Assembly (NCBI GenBank): GCA_965205595.1
Contig: CBDBHI010000026.1
Location: 62,001-126,000 of the forward strand
DNA from: CATQHP01 sp965205595
GTDB lineage: Bacteria; Acidobacteriota; Terriglobia; Bryobacterales; UBA6623
Direction of reading: 5' to 3'
Length of the DNA: 64,000 nt
Shown: one piece after another, positions 54,585-63,438 of the stretch
Layout: each line of letters starts with the position of its first letter
Numbering within the stretch: the first letter of the stretch is position 1
Translations under genes and position numbers: made by a program
Notes under the pieces: generated by a model
Told to the model about the DNA's origin: nothing
Databases searched by the model: none
Seen by the model: only the letters and a program-made list of their open reading frames with translations

Positions 54585-55403
54585 ATGCCGAAGATTCCGT
54601 ATCTCTACCAACACCACACCTGGCCCGAACTCGGGGGCCGCGTAAAAGAGCAGCCCGTGGTCGTGTTGCCCATTGGCTCGGTCGAAGACCACGGCTACCA
54701 CCTGCCGCTCGACACCGACAATTTTCTGATCTGGAATATTTGCGAGGAGGCGGCTAAGCGCGCCGACGGCGATATCTTGCTACTGCCTCAGATCCCATAC
54801 GGCTTCGAGACGCACCACATGGATTTCACGGGCACAATCGACGTCAAGCAGGAACACCTACTGCACTTCGTTCTCGACATTACGAAGAGCGTTGCCCACC
54901 ACGGTTTTCAACGCATCCTGATTGCCGACGGGCATGGGTCGAACATGCCAATCCTTGACTTGGTGGCGCGTCGAACCATCCTCGAAACTGACGCTCTGTG
55001 CGGCTGTTTCATTTGGCCCAGCCTGGCGCGCGACGAGATCAACCGGCAACGAGAATCCGGACGCGGCGGCATGGCTCATGGCGGCGAGCTCGAGACGTCG
55101 GTTTACCTCCATTTGGCGCCGGACAATGTCCTGATGGAAAAAGCCGTGAAAGAGATGGGGATGCCGGAATCTGAATTTATCTGGATGGACCTAATGGACG
55201 CCCCGCCCGTGCGCGTGATGGATGAGTGGACACGGTTCAGTAAAAGCGGAACTTACGGCGACCCGACTCTTGGGTCCGCGGACAAAGGAAAGCCGATCTT
55301 CGAGGCGGTTGTCGACGCATTCGTGAGGCTTGCCCGCGAGTTCAAGAATCGTCCGCGCGGCGAACGCACTGACTATCACAAGGAATCGCCGCAGCTTCCA
55401 TGA
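54585..55403 (+). CDS. Creatininase-family amidohydrolase
   Basis: 272 residues from ATG at 54585 (AAAGG upstream). The family metal site is visible: PIGSVEDHGYHLPLDTD (Glu, His, Asp), IADGHGSNMPIL (His) and MAHGGELETSVYL (Glu). Members open cyclic amides or lactam-like rings, or cleave formamides. In an operon with the MFS transporter; probably acts on the imported compound. Confidence 0.9.
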   Translation: MPKIPYLYQHHTWPELGGRVKEQPVVVLPIGSVEDHGYHLPLDTDNFLIWNICEEAAKRADGDILLLPQIPYGFETHHMDFTGTIDVKQEHLLHFVLDITKSVAHHGFQRILIADGHGSNMPILDLVARRTILETDALCGCFIWPSLARDEINRQRESGRGGMAHGGELETSVYLHLAPDNVLMEKAVKEMGMPESEFIWMDLMDAPPVRVMDEWTRFSKSGTYGDPTLGSADKGKPIFEAVVDAFVRLAREFKNRPRGERTDYHKESPQLP

Positions 55404-55820
55404 GTTGACCTCGCAAACTTCCAAGATGCGAAGGGTCGTTTCGATGAAAAATTTGGCAGCGCGGTGGAGCGTTCGAGCAGCGGAATTGGCCGGATTTGGC
55501 CGGTTGTGGCCGGATAACGCCGGCACGCGCGAGCCCTCCCGGTGGCGGCTTCCGTCAGCGCCTGTTTCCCCTTTCTAGTTGCCACAACCCTCGCTCCGCA
55601 GTCGGCAGTCCCACGACAACGCCCGTGTCACGGATTTTTCTGGCTGCGCCGCCCGGGAGTAGGTTCGCCAAAAAATCGAAATGTCCGGATTTGTCCGGTT
55701 TTCTCTAAACATCGCTGCCCGGGAGAGATCCGCCATACACGCTATTTGTATTCCGTAATACTCCACACTTCAGAACGTCGAACTCCTCGCGTGCTCATCC
55801 AAATCGATCCCCAGGCGTCA
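55404..55820. other. Non-coding region rich in short GGCCGG / TCCGG repeats
   Basis: 417 bases. At 55484-55523 a 10-bp period is seen: TGGCCGG at 55487, 55497 and 55507, then CGCCGG. Around 55680-55720 GTCCGGATTTGTCCGGTTTT leads into CTCTAAACATCG. A related but diverged segment lies at 55840-55885 and GTCCGGTTTTC again at 55923, inside the 3' end of the kinase gene. No protein resemblance was seen in the short ORFs here. Confidence 0.6.
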
Positions 55821-56984
55821 CTATGAATGCCGCCGTGTGGCCGGATGTGGCAGGGTTTTCTGTAAATTTCGAGCCTCGGTGCAGGGCTTTCCGCATCCTC
55901 CACATATAGTGTAAGGCCCGTGTGTCCGGTTTTCGACCGACCGTATCGCTAGGTGCTGATTTCCTACGCCGACAGGTCCCGCCGAAAACAGCAACGTCGG
56001 CCGCTCCGGCGCGGGCCTACTCAAGAGCGCATAACCGAGCACCACGCAGACGAACGTCGAAAGTGCAGCGAGCGCCCAGGGCAGCCGCTGAGACCAACTG
56101 GGCGCGTGCGGGGTTCTAGGCGAGCGTGTTATGTCCACCTGGGTCGTAGCCTGGAATCTCGAGCCGCCCGACTTGAGATTTTCGGCTGTCGCTCGCAGAT
56201 CGACGATCAGCTCCGCGGCGCTTTGGTATCGGTTCTCGCGGTCTTTGGCTAGGCACTTGCTGACCAGCAGATCGAGCTCTATTGGCACTCCCGTTCGCAG
56301 CGCTGTCAGTGGCTCCGGGTCCTCGTGGCAGATCCAGTAACTCGCCTGACCGTAGATTCCTTTGAACGCCTGCCTGCCGCACACTATCTCGTAAAGCACA
56401 CAGCCCAGCGCCCAGAGATCCGTGCGGAGGTCAACCTCCAAGCCCTCCACTTGCTCCGGACTCATGTACGACGCCGTCCCGACTGTCGTGTCCAGCTTGG
56501 TCAACTTCGAGCCGGCGGCCAGCAACGCCAGACCGAAGTCTAGAATCTCGGCTCGCCCCTCGGGTGTCACCAAGATATTCCCTGGCTTGATGTCGCGGTG
56601 GACGACGCGCCTCGCATGGGCCGCCTGAAGGCCCTCGGTCACCTGCCGTGCGATGTCCACGGCCTTTTGTAGCGGAAGAGGACCCTTCTCGATGCGGTCT
56701 TCGAGCGACTGGCCTTCGATCAACGACATGGCCAGGAAGGTCTCGCCGTCGACCTCATCAATCTCGTGAATTGTGCAAATGTTTGGGTGATCGAGAGAGG
56801 CGGCTGCGCGCGCTTCGCGCTCGAAACGCCTGCGGATCAGAGGGTCGGAAACCAAGTGCGGCGCCAGGAACTTCAGCGCAACGGTTCGACCTAGCTTGAC
56901 ATCCTCGGCCTTATAGACCACCCCCATCCCGCCGGAGCCGAGCTTCTCTAGGACCTTGTAGTGACTGATGGTTGAACGTACCAA
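55821..56984 (-). CDS. Ser/Thr protein kinase, truncated after the membrane helix
   Basis: 387 residues. A complete Hanks-type kinase domain at 9-275: glycine loop GSGGMGVVY, K38 (VALKFL), HRDIKPGN (129-136), DFG (149-151), GTASYMSPEQVEG. One membrane helix (WALAALSTFVCVVLGYALLS, about 305-325). Relatives then carry a long PD40/TolB propeller; here only about 60 residues follow and they read through the repeat-rich DNA (RSVENRTHGPYTICGGCGKP...). So the sensor part has been lost, but the catalytic part looks active. The start lies downstream of repeat copy B. Confidence 0.9.
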   Translation of the reverse strand: MVRSTISHYKVLEKLGSGGMGVVYKAEDVKLGRTVALKFLAPHLVSDPLIRRRFEREARAAASLDHPNICTIHEIDEVDGETFLAMSLIEGQSLEDRIEKGPLPLQKAVDIARQVTEGLQAAHARRVVHRDIKPGNILVTPEGRAEILDFGLALLAAGSKLTKLDTTVGTASYMSPEQVEGLEVDLRTDLWALGCVLYEIVCGRQAFKGIYGQASYWICHEDPEPLTALRTGVPIELDLLVSKCLAKDRENRYQSAAELIVDLRATAENLKSGGSRFQATTQVDITRSPRTPHAPSWSQRLPWALAALSTFVCVVLGYALLSRPAPERPTLLFSAGPVGVGNQHLAIRSVENRTHGPYTICGGCGKPCTEARNLQKTLPHPATRRHS

Positions 56985-57019
56985 GATGCGTCGATTTTAC
57001 CGCTCAATCGATGATGGCT

Positions 57020-57363
57020 CGAAAGGTGGCGGCAACAAACGCTGCCTCAAACGATGCTCCGAGGGCCTGCCAAAACCTCCGCCAAATGGCTCTAACGCCC
57101 TATTTATAGGGATTGGAGCGATTTTGGGGTGCGGTTAGGTGGGTCGGAAAATAATTTATAGTGGCTATGGCTCAAACGTTCAAATTGACGGCTTCGAAAC
57201 GATTTCGATGGGGTGACCGGCTCGGGGCGGAACCTCAAGCGAACGAGATTTCACGACATCAAAGGAACGGACTGATTCTAACCTATTTGTTTTGAGTTGC
57301 TTAGACCAATCAGCTGGAGGGGAATTCTTCTCGCCATTTCTCGACGACATTGGATAGTTGGAG
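57020..57363 (-). repeat. Duplicated intergenic block, copy B, with tail fossil
   Basis: Homologous to 51510-51842 and placed the same way, just upstream of a leftward signalling gene (the kinase). At its distal end 57310-57363 reads on the minus strand LQLSNVVEKWREEFPSS-stop, a third version of the tail fossil. The block shows that the kinase and the wHTH-propeller gene arose within one repeated gene array. Confidence 0.8.
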
Positions 57364-57429
57364 CATGCCGCGGCGCTGGGTGGTCCAGGAGTGGAAGAGG
57401 GCTATCATCTGATAGAGTGCATCGAAGGG

Positions 57430-58194
57430 ATGCTAGCCGTGAGCAGAGCAGTTGTTGCGCTTATTACCGTTCTTGCCGGAACAGAGCCGGTTCACGCCGA
57501 ATGCAGCTCCCGCCAGATTGAGGAAGGATGCTCGGAGGGTCAGTTCGTCGAGATCAATGGGATCTCGCTCTACTACGAAGTGCGGGGACAAGGAGAACCG
57601 CTCCTCCTGCTCCACGGCGGAGGCGGCTCAGCAGAGGGCTTCAATCCTATTCTCCCCGAGTGGACGCAGTATTTTCGAGTGATCACGCCCGATAGCCGTG
57701 CTCAGGGGCGTAGCAGCGATACCTCTGAACCTTTGAGCTACCGCCTGATGGTCTCGGACATGATCGGCCTGCTCGATCAAATGCAGATTAAATCCGCCTA
57801 CGTCGGTGGGCATAGCGATGGAGCGAGCATCGCCTTGCATATGGCCATCTACCACCCCGAGCGCGTGCGTGCTTTGCTGCTCGGAGCAGGGGATCTCTCT
57901 GTCGATGGGCTGAGTGGCTCGTTCTGGGACGCCACCGCAAACATGAAGTTTCCCGAGAGACTCGAGACTTGGTGGAAGACGCGTTCAAGGCCCACCGACG
58001 ACGAGTTGCGGAGCATCAGAGCACCGACGCTCTTCGTCATCGGAAAAAGAGAGCCTTTCGTGAAGCGCGATCACCTGGCGTGGCAGTACGGGATGATCCC
58101 TGATGCGGAGGTGGTGTGGCTCCCGAATGTTGGGCACAACGCACTGGCTCGGCCCGATGCGCTGAAGGCTTTCCTGGGCTTCATCAACGACTAG
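57430..58194 (+). CDS. Secreted alpha/beta hydrolase
   Basis: About 254 residues from ATG 57430; GTG at 57439 has the better ribosome site (GAAGGG). Signal peptide AVVALITVLAGTEPVHA. LLLLHGGGGSAEGF is the oxyanion block, YVGGHSDGASIALHMA the nucleophile elbow (GHSDG), with a C-terminal LPNVGHNALARPDA (His) and FVIGKREPF region where the acid would be expected; the usual Asp there is E, so the acid is unclear. Esterase or similar. It reads against its neighbours and its 5' end touches repeat copy B. Confidence 0.85.
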   Translation: MLAVSRAVVALITVLAGTEPVHAECSSRQIEEGCSEGQFVEINGISLYYEVRGQGEPLLLLHGGGGSAEGFNPILPEWTQYFRVITPDSRAQGRSSDTSEPLSYRLMVSDMIGLLDQMQIKSAYVGGHSDGASIALHMAIYHPERVRALLLGAGDLSVDGLSGSFWDATANMKFPERLETWWKTRSRPTDDELRSIRAPTLFVIGKREPFVKRDHLAWQYGMIPDAEVVWLPNVGHNALARPDALKAFLGFIND

Positions 58195-58398
58195 CCGAGC
58201 CTCACCGCACAGCCTCCACCCTCGCTGCAACGCTCGCCGCCCCCAGATATTTGAGGGGCTACGCCGCTAGCCACGGCAGGACTTCTGATCGTTCGTAGGA
58301 TCGGGATTTGAACGAAGCCTTCGGCAGACGCCTCGCGTGCGAGTAATAAAGAGCGAGAGTCGAGAGTAACGTCGTGGACACCAACAAGGAGGTGTCCG

Positions 58399-58774
58399 AT
58401 GACACAATTACGCCGACAGATGCTCGAGGAGCTCGAGCGTCGCAACTATTCCGCGAACACGGTTCGCACCTACATCCGCACGGTCGAGGACTTGGCGCGC
58501 TATTTCAAGCGGCGGCCCGACCAGCTAGGGCCGGAGCACATCCGCCAGTATCAAGCGCACCTGTTTCGCGACCGCAAGCTCGCCGCCAACAGCGTGGCGC
58601 AACGCGTGGCGGCGCTGCGCTTCTTCTACATCAAGACGCTGGGACAAGAGTGGAACCTGGATCGGGTGCCCTACCCGAAGAGACCGCGCCGACTGCCCAA
58701 CATCCTCTCTCCCCACGAGGTCGCTCGTCTGATCGATGCCGCCCACACTCCTTTCTATCGCGTCATTGCGATGA
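58399..58774 (+). pseudogene. Tyrosine recombinase, 5' part (cut by IS21)
   Basis: ATG 58399 with AAGGAGG six bases upstream. Reads the SAM-like N-terminal core-binding domain (NYSANTVRTYIRTVEDLARY, AALRFFYIKTLGQEW) up to YRVIAM. The insertion lies at GATGA (58770-58774). Beyond it the ORF runs into the IS and stops at 58839. Joined with 61335-61843 the gene is in frame with 294 codons. Confidence 0.92.
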
Positions 58775-58899
58775 TTGAGAACGGCGGAGCGAAACTAGAC
58801 CATAGAGCGGCGAATCGAAGCTGCTTTTGGGCGGAGTAAAAGTAGACCGTCCGAGTGGTCCAGCGAACATTCCTGTGGTGTTTGTGGGACACGAGAGGG

Positions 58900-60399
58900 A
58901 TGTATCGCGTGGAGCTATACGCTCAAGTACGGCGCAGTGTCTTTGTCGAAGGGCTCAGTGAGCGCGAGGCCGCCAAACGGTTTGGCCTGGCGCGAGGGAC
59001 GGTGCGCAAGATGTTGCGCTACGCCACTCCGCCGGGCTATCGGCGGCGCCAACCAGCGCAGAGGCCGAAGCTGGATCCCTTCACCGGAATCGTCGATCAG
59101 ATCCTCATCGACGATCAGGAACGTCCGAAGAAACAACGCCACACCGCAAAACGCATCTTCGACCGCTTGCGCGACGAGTACGATTTCACCGGCGGTTACA
59201 CGATCGTCAAGGACTATGTTCGCGACAAGAAGCTCGGCGGGCAAGAGATGTTCGTGCCGCTGGTGCATCCGGCGGGCGATGCCCAGGCCGACTGCGGTGA
59301 AGCTCTGGTGGTCATTGACGGCGTACAGCGCAAGGCGCACTACTTGGTGGTCGATCTGCCGCCTAGCGATGACGCTTTCGTAAAAGCTTTCCCGGCCGCG
59401 ACGACGGAAGCGTTTTGCGAGGGGCACAACGCAGCGTTTCGGTACTTCGGCGGCGTGCCACGCAGCATCCTCTACGACAACACGACCTTGGCGCTGGCGA
59501 GGATTCTGGGCGACGGCAGGCGCAAGCGGACCAGGGTGTTCAGTGAACTGCAGTCGCACTATTTATTCTCCGATCGTTTCGGGCGTCCGGGCAAAGGCAA
59601 CGACAAGGGAAAGGTGGAAGGACTGGTCGGTTATGCCCGGCGGAACTTCATGGTGCCGGCGCCAAGGTTTCCAAGCTGGGAAGCGTTCAACGAGCAGCTC
59701 GAAGCGCAGTGCCTCAACAATCGTAAGCGGCGCTTGCGGCGGCACACCGAAACGATTGAGGAACGTTTCAAGCGTGACCGCCAAGCGTTGTTGCCCTTGC
59801 CGCCCACGCCCTATGACGCCTGCGACAAACGCACCACGCGGGTGACGTCGCTGTCATTGGTGCGCTATCGCGCCAACGACTACTCGGTGCCCACACGCTA
59901 CGGACATCGCCAGGTGTTGCTGAAAGGCTACGTCGATGAAATCGTGATCTGTTGTGGCAGCGAAGAGATCGCGCGCCACCGGCGCAGTTACGAACGCGAA
60001 GAGTTGATCTTCGATCCGCTGCATTACCTAGCACTGCTGGAACGCAAGACCAACGCGCTCGATCAAGCGGCCCCGTTGGCGGGCTGGGAGCTGCCCGAAC
60101 AGTTCCCGTGCTTGAGACGTTTGCTCGAGGCACGGTTGGGAAAGCCAGGCAAGCGCGAGTACGTGCGGGTATTGCGATGACTGGAGGACTTCCGATTCGA
60201 GCACGTTGCCGCGGCGGTGCGCCAAGCCTGCGAGTTGGGAGCGATTGGCTTGGATGCAGTCAGGCACTTAGTGCTGTGCCGCATCGAGCAACGGCCGCCG
60301 CGCTTGGACTTGACGAAGTATCCGCAGCTGCCGGCAGCCCAGGTGGAGCAAACCTCCGCTGCGGACTATTTGGCACTGCCGGCACAAGGAGGGGGGTAA
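58900..60399 (+). pseudogene. istA: IS21 transposase IstA, with in-frame TGA
   Basis: ATG 58900 after GAGAGGG. Residues 1-426: an HTH part (GLSEREAAKRFGLARGTVRK), then the rve domain with DAQADCGEALVVIDG (D), ILYDNTTLALAR (D) and NDKGKVEGLVGYARRNF (E). A TGA at 60178-60180 interrupts the frame, but the same frame continues LEDFRFEHVAAAVRQACELG down to a TAA at 60397-60399 that overlaps the istB ATG, as in intact IS21 elements. So a nonsense mutation has removed the last 72 residues. The catalytic core is complete, and partial activity cannot be excluded. Confidence 0.88.
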
Positions 60400-61160
60400 T
60401 GGCGAGGTCGAAACTTCTGCTCGAAGCGCATTTGAAAGCGTTGCGGCTGCCAACCTTCCTGCGCGAGTACGACAAACTGGCGCGGCAATGCGCCGCCGAG
60501 AGCTTGGATTCGAGGAGCTTCCTGCAACAACTCTGCGAGCTGGAACTGCTCGACCGTGAACAGCGGGCCACCGAGCGCCGCAGCAAGGCCGCGAAGTTTC
60601 CCGTGACCAAGAGTCTGGACACTTTCGACTTCCCGTCCTTGCCGGCGTTGAACAAGAAGCTGGTGCTGGAACTGGCGCGCTGTGAGTTTATCGACCGCCG
60701 CGAAAACGTGCCGGCACTGGGTAATTCCGGCACGGGCAAAACGCACATCGGCTTGGCGTTGGGACTGGCGGCTTGTCAGCGCGGCTATCGAACACGCTTC
60801 ACAACAGCGGCGGCACTGGTCAATGAGCTGCTCGAAGCCCGAGATGAACGGCGCTTGCTGCGATGTCAAAAGCAGTTGGCCAAGCAGGATCTGCTGATCG
60901 TCGATGAACTGGGCTACGTGCCGCTATCGAAGACCGGAGCGGAGTTATTGTTCGAAGTGTTTTCCCAGCGCTACGAACAGGGCTCGACGCTGGTCACCTC
61001 GAATCTGCCGTTTAACGAATGGACGGAGGTCTTCGGCTCCGAGCGGCTGACCGGCGCCCTGCTCGATCGCCTCACGCACCACGTTCATATTCTAGAGCTG
61101 AACGGCGAAAGCTTCCGTCTGATCCAGAGCAAGAAGAAGCGGGCTCACTCTTTGGGCTGA
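60399..61160 (+). CDS. istB: IS21 helper ATPase IstB
   Basis: 253 residues from ATG 60399 (GGAGGGGGG upstream). LKALRLPTFLREYDKLARQC is the N-terminal domain. Walker A reads GNSGTGKTH (the usual form is GxxGxGKTH), Walker B LLIVDELGYVPL, and the C-terminal STLVTSNLPFNEWTEVFG is typical. It directs target choice and assembles the transpososome. Appears intact. Confidence 0.95.
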   Translation: MARSKLLLEAHLKALRLPTFLREYDKLARQCAAESLDSRSFLQQLCELELLDREQRATERRSKAAKFPVTKSLDTFDFPSLPALNKKLVLELARCEFIDRRENVPALGNSGTGKTHIGLALGLAACQRGYRTRFTTAAALVNELLEARDERRLLRCQKQLAKQDLLIVDELGYVPLSKTGAELLFEVFSQRYEQGSTLVTSNLPFNEWTEVFGSERLTGALLDRLTHHVHILELNGESFRLIQSKKKRAHSLG

Positions 61161-61329
61161 CCCACCGGCCACTCGCCCGGTTTTCGTGGGACGGCCTCCA
61201 CTACGCCTGGGCCGCCCTAAAGGGCGACCGCAGGCTCCGTTCCAGCCGTCCCACGAAAACCGCTACCCCTTCACCAACTGGTCTACTTTTGCTCCGCCGA
61301 AGTGGTCCAAATTTACTCCGCCCTTGACA

Positions 61330-61843
61330 GATGACGCTGTACGCCACCGGAGTACGCCGCTCGGAGTTGACGCATCTGCGCATCCACGACATCGATTCCG
61401 CGCGCATGGTCGTGCACGTTCGCGGCGGCAAGGGCCGCAAAGACCGCGACGTGATGCTCTCCCAACAGTTGCTGGTCAACCTACGCGAGCACGTTCGCCG
61501 CCTGCGGCGCAGACCCGAGCAGTGGCTGTTTCCCGGCGGCAAGTGGCACACCAGCGATGACCCCATCACGAGCAACGTGCCGTGGCTCGCTTGCAGCCAT
61601 GCCGCCAAGCGGGCCGGCATCACCAAACCCGCCCACCCTCACATTCTGCGTCATTGCTTCGCGACGCACTTGCTCGAAGCCGGCTCAGACTTGCGCAGCA
61701 TCCAGATGCTGCTCGGTCATCGCGATCTCGAAGAGACGGCCAGGTATCTGCATCTGTCGGTAATGCGTCTGAGCGAGGTCGCCAGCCCATTGGATTCCTT
61801 GGAGCTGACTGCAACGAAGAAAGACGATCCCGAGACAAGCTAG
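61330..61843 (+). pseudogene. Tyrosine recombinase, 3' part (beyond IS21)
   Basis: Catalytic half: LYATGVRRSELTHLRIHDID (Arg I), RGGKGRKDRDV (Lys), HPHILRHCFATHLLE (HxxR), LGHRDLEETARYLHL (His and nucleophile Tyr). All catalytic residues are kept, so the enzyme was functional before IS21 came in. TAG at 61841-61843 abuts the IS91 transposase start. Confidence 0.92.
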
Positions 61844-63034
61844 ATGCAGGGGCCGCCGCTGGAGGTGGCCGATCTGGTTCGCGCCGCCGGGCAAGGCTTC
61901 CTTGTCCACAGCCGCAAGTGGCTTCGCTCACAGCATGTGAAGGTGTTGTCGGCGATCGCCCGTTGCCGTACAGCCGCGCTCGGCGGTCATCGCCTGCGCT
62001 GCGACGACTGCGACCATTCGCCGCCCCTCGTCTACAACTCGTGCTTGGATCGGCATTGTCCCAAGTGTCAGGCCGGCACCCGCAAGCGCCGGCTTGAAGC
62101 TCGCCGCAAAGAGCTGCTGCCGGTGCGCTATCTGCACGTCGTCTTCACATTGCCGCGAGTGCTCTCACAGTTGGCCTTGCAGAACAAAAAGCTGCTCTAC
62201 TCGCTGCTGATGCGAGCGAGCGCCCAGACGTTGCTCGAAGTCGCTCGCGATCCTCGCCGGCTCGGCGCCGAGATCGGCTTCCTCTCGATCCTGCATACCT
62301 GGAATCAACGCTTGCAGGAACACGCGCATACCCACCTTGTCGTTCCCGCCGGCGGCCTCGCGCTCGACCGCAGCCGCTGGATCGACGCGCCGCGCAAGAA
62401 CTTCTTCCTGCCCCAGTGGGTCTTGGCGGAAGTCTTTCGCGGCAAGTTCGTCGACGGCTTACGGAAGGCCTTTGCCAAAGGCGAGCTGCATTGCCATGGG
62501 CGCTTCGCGCCGCTCAACCGAGAGCGCAACTTCAAGGCCTTTGTGCGGAGCTTGTATCGCACCAACTGGGTGGTCGAAGTGCGGCCGCCCTTCGGCGGTG
62601 CCGGCAAGGCTCTCGAGTACTTGAGTCGTTACACCCACCGGGTCGCGATCTCGAACCAACGCCTGGTCTCGTTCAAAGAAGGCCAAGTCACGTTTCGCTG
62701 GCGCGATTCAGCTCACGGTAACCAGCAACGGCTGCTGACGCTCGATCTCGACGAGTTCCTGCGCCGCTTCTTGTTGCATGTGCTGCCCTCGGGCTTCCAC
62801 CGCATTCGCTACTGGGGCTTTCTGACCAACTCAAAACGCGGCAAGCTGTTGCCGTTGTGCCGTCGACTGATCGCTCGCGTCAACCCTTCGCGCACGATCT
62901 CCTACTCCGCTGACGAACCCGCTCACGGCAACGACCGGCGCTGTCCTCGCTGCGGCGGCCGCCTGCGCGTCGTCGAACGTTTCACTGCCGCTCAACTGCT
63001 CGCTCGCGCTCCGCCCGCTCTCGTTGCCGCATGA
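61844..63034 (+). CDS. IS91-family transposase
   Basis: 396 residues. An N-terminal zinc-binding region (LRCDDCDHS ... CLDRHCPKCQ) is followed by the rolling-circle HUH motif in EHAHTHLVVPAGG. Candidate catalytic tyrosines lie in LEYLSRYTHRVAISNQR. A C-terminal CPRCGG completes the family layout. Transposition would be by single-strand rolling circle. No break seen. Confidence 0.93.
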   Translation: MQGPPLEVADLVRAAGQGFLVHSRKWLRSQHVKVLSAIARCRTAALGGHRLRCDDCDHSPPLVYNSCLDRHCPKCQAGTRKRRLEARRKELLPVRYLHVVFTLPRVLSQLALQNKKLLYSLLMRASAQTLLEVARDPRRLGAEIGFLSILHTWNQRLQEHAHTHLVVPAGGLALDRSRWIDAPRKNFFLPQWVLAEVFRGKFVDGLRKAFAKGELHCHGRFAPLNRERNFKAFVRSLYRTNWVVEVRPPFGGAGKALEYLSRYTHRVAISNQRLVSFKEGQVTFRWRDSAHGNQQRLLTLDLDEFLRRFLLHVLPSGFHRIRYWGFLTNSKRGKLLPLCRRLIARVNPSRTISYSADEPAHGNDRRCPRCGGRLRVVERFTAAQLLARAPPALVAA

Positions 63035-63438
63035 TGCTACGGCGCATCCCAGCTCGAACCGCTGCCGCGCTCCGGCGTGCGCCGTCCCCGTGCGACTGGG
63101 CTCGGCTTTCCAGGCGCTCCGGCACGCTTCAGTCGCCTCTCGGACCGCCCAATCTTGCCTTATCCCTTCCCATCAGCGCTCGCAAACACTCCTCGCCGAC
63201 GTTCTCCCCGCGCCGAAGCCTTCTCGTTGTCGCCTTGCCCCTGCCCGCTCGCCAAATACAAAACGCATAGACTGCCAAGGCGCGTTGCAGGCTCCCTTCA
63301 AATCGTTGTACCGCAAGCGCCTAAATCTGTCGCCCGGCGAGGCTCCTTCGGTCCGGTCGCCTGCTGTACAACACTCAGATTTCACAACACTAAAGTGCTG
63401 AAGGTGGCCTAAAGAAATTGTTCTCAGCGGATTAGCAG
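63035..63438. other. Right flank of the IS91-like element
   Basis: 404 bases, C-rich and T-rich on the plus strand, without a credible gene. Small ORFs are proline/serine/arginine-rich chance frames. From about 63408 (GGCCTAAAGAAATTGTTCTC) the sequence resembles the 3' flanks at 49060, 51765 and 57285, so the IS91-like element ends before that. Confidence 0.6.

Larger units (their letters stand above)
58775..61329 (+). mobile_element. IS21-family element with 5-bp target duplication
   Basis: 2,555 bp. GATGA is repeated at 58770-58774 and 61330-61334. Left end TTGAGAACGGCGGAGCGAAA, right end (read inward) TGTCAAGGGCGGAGTAAA; both then carry GACCA. Further GGCGGAGYAAA...GACC copies lie inside each end (58837 area left, 61290 area right), as in the multiple terminal repeats of IS21. 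It carries istA and istB. Confidence 0.93.
58399..63034 (+). mobile_element. IS91-like element with its own tyrosine recombinase (outer ends not resolved)
   Basis: A tyrosine recombinase gene (split by IS21) is followed with no gap by an IS91-type transposase gene (stop TAG 61841-61843, ATG 61844). Some IS91-group elements are known to carry such an integrase. The span given is the coding part only; the element should reach into 58195-58398 and 63035-63420, because homology to the kinase/propeller 3' flank restarts near 63410. IS91 elements lack inverted repeats, so I cannot set the ends by eye. Confidence 0.75.

Noticed and set aside
58260..58330. tRNA-like T-arm (GGATTTGAAC)
   Set aside because: No matching acceptor, D or anticodon arms could be drawn around it.
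58915..59559. 214-codon minus-strand ORF
   Set aside because: Antisense to istA, no domain.
60178..60180. TGA read as selenocysteine
   Set aside because: No SECIS-like hairpin was evident and IstA proteins are not selenoproteins; a nonsense mutation is simpler.
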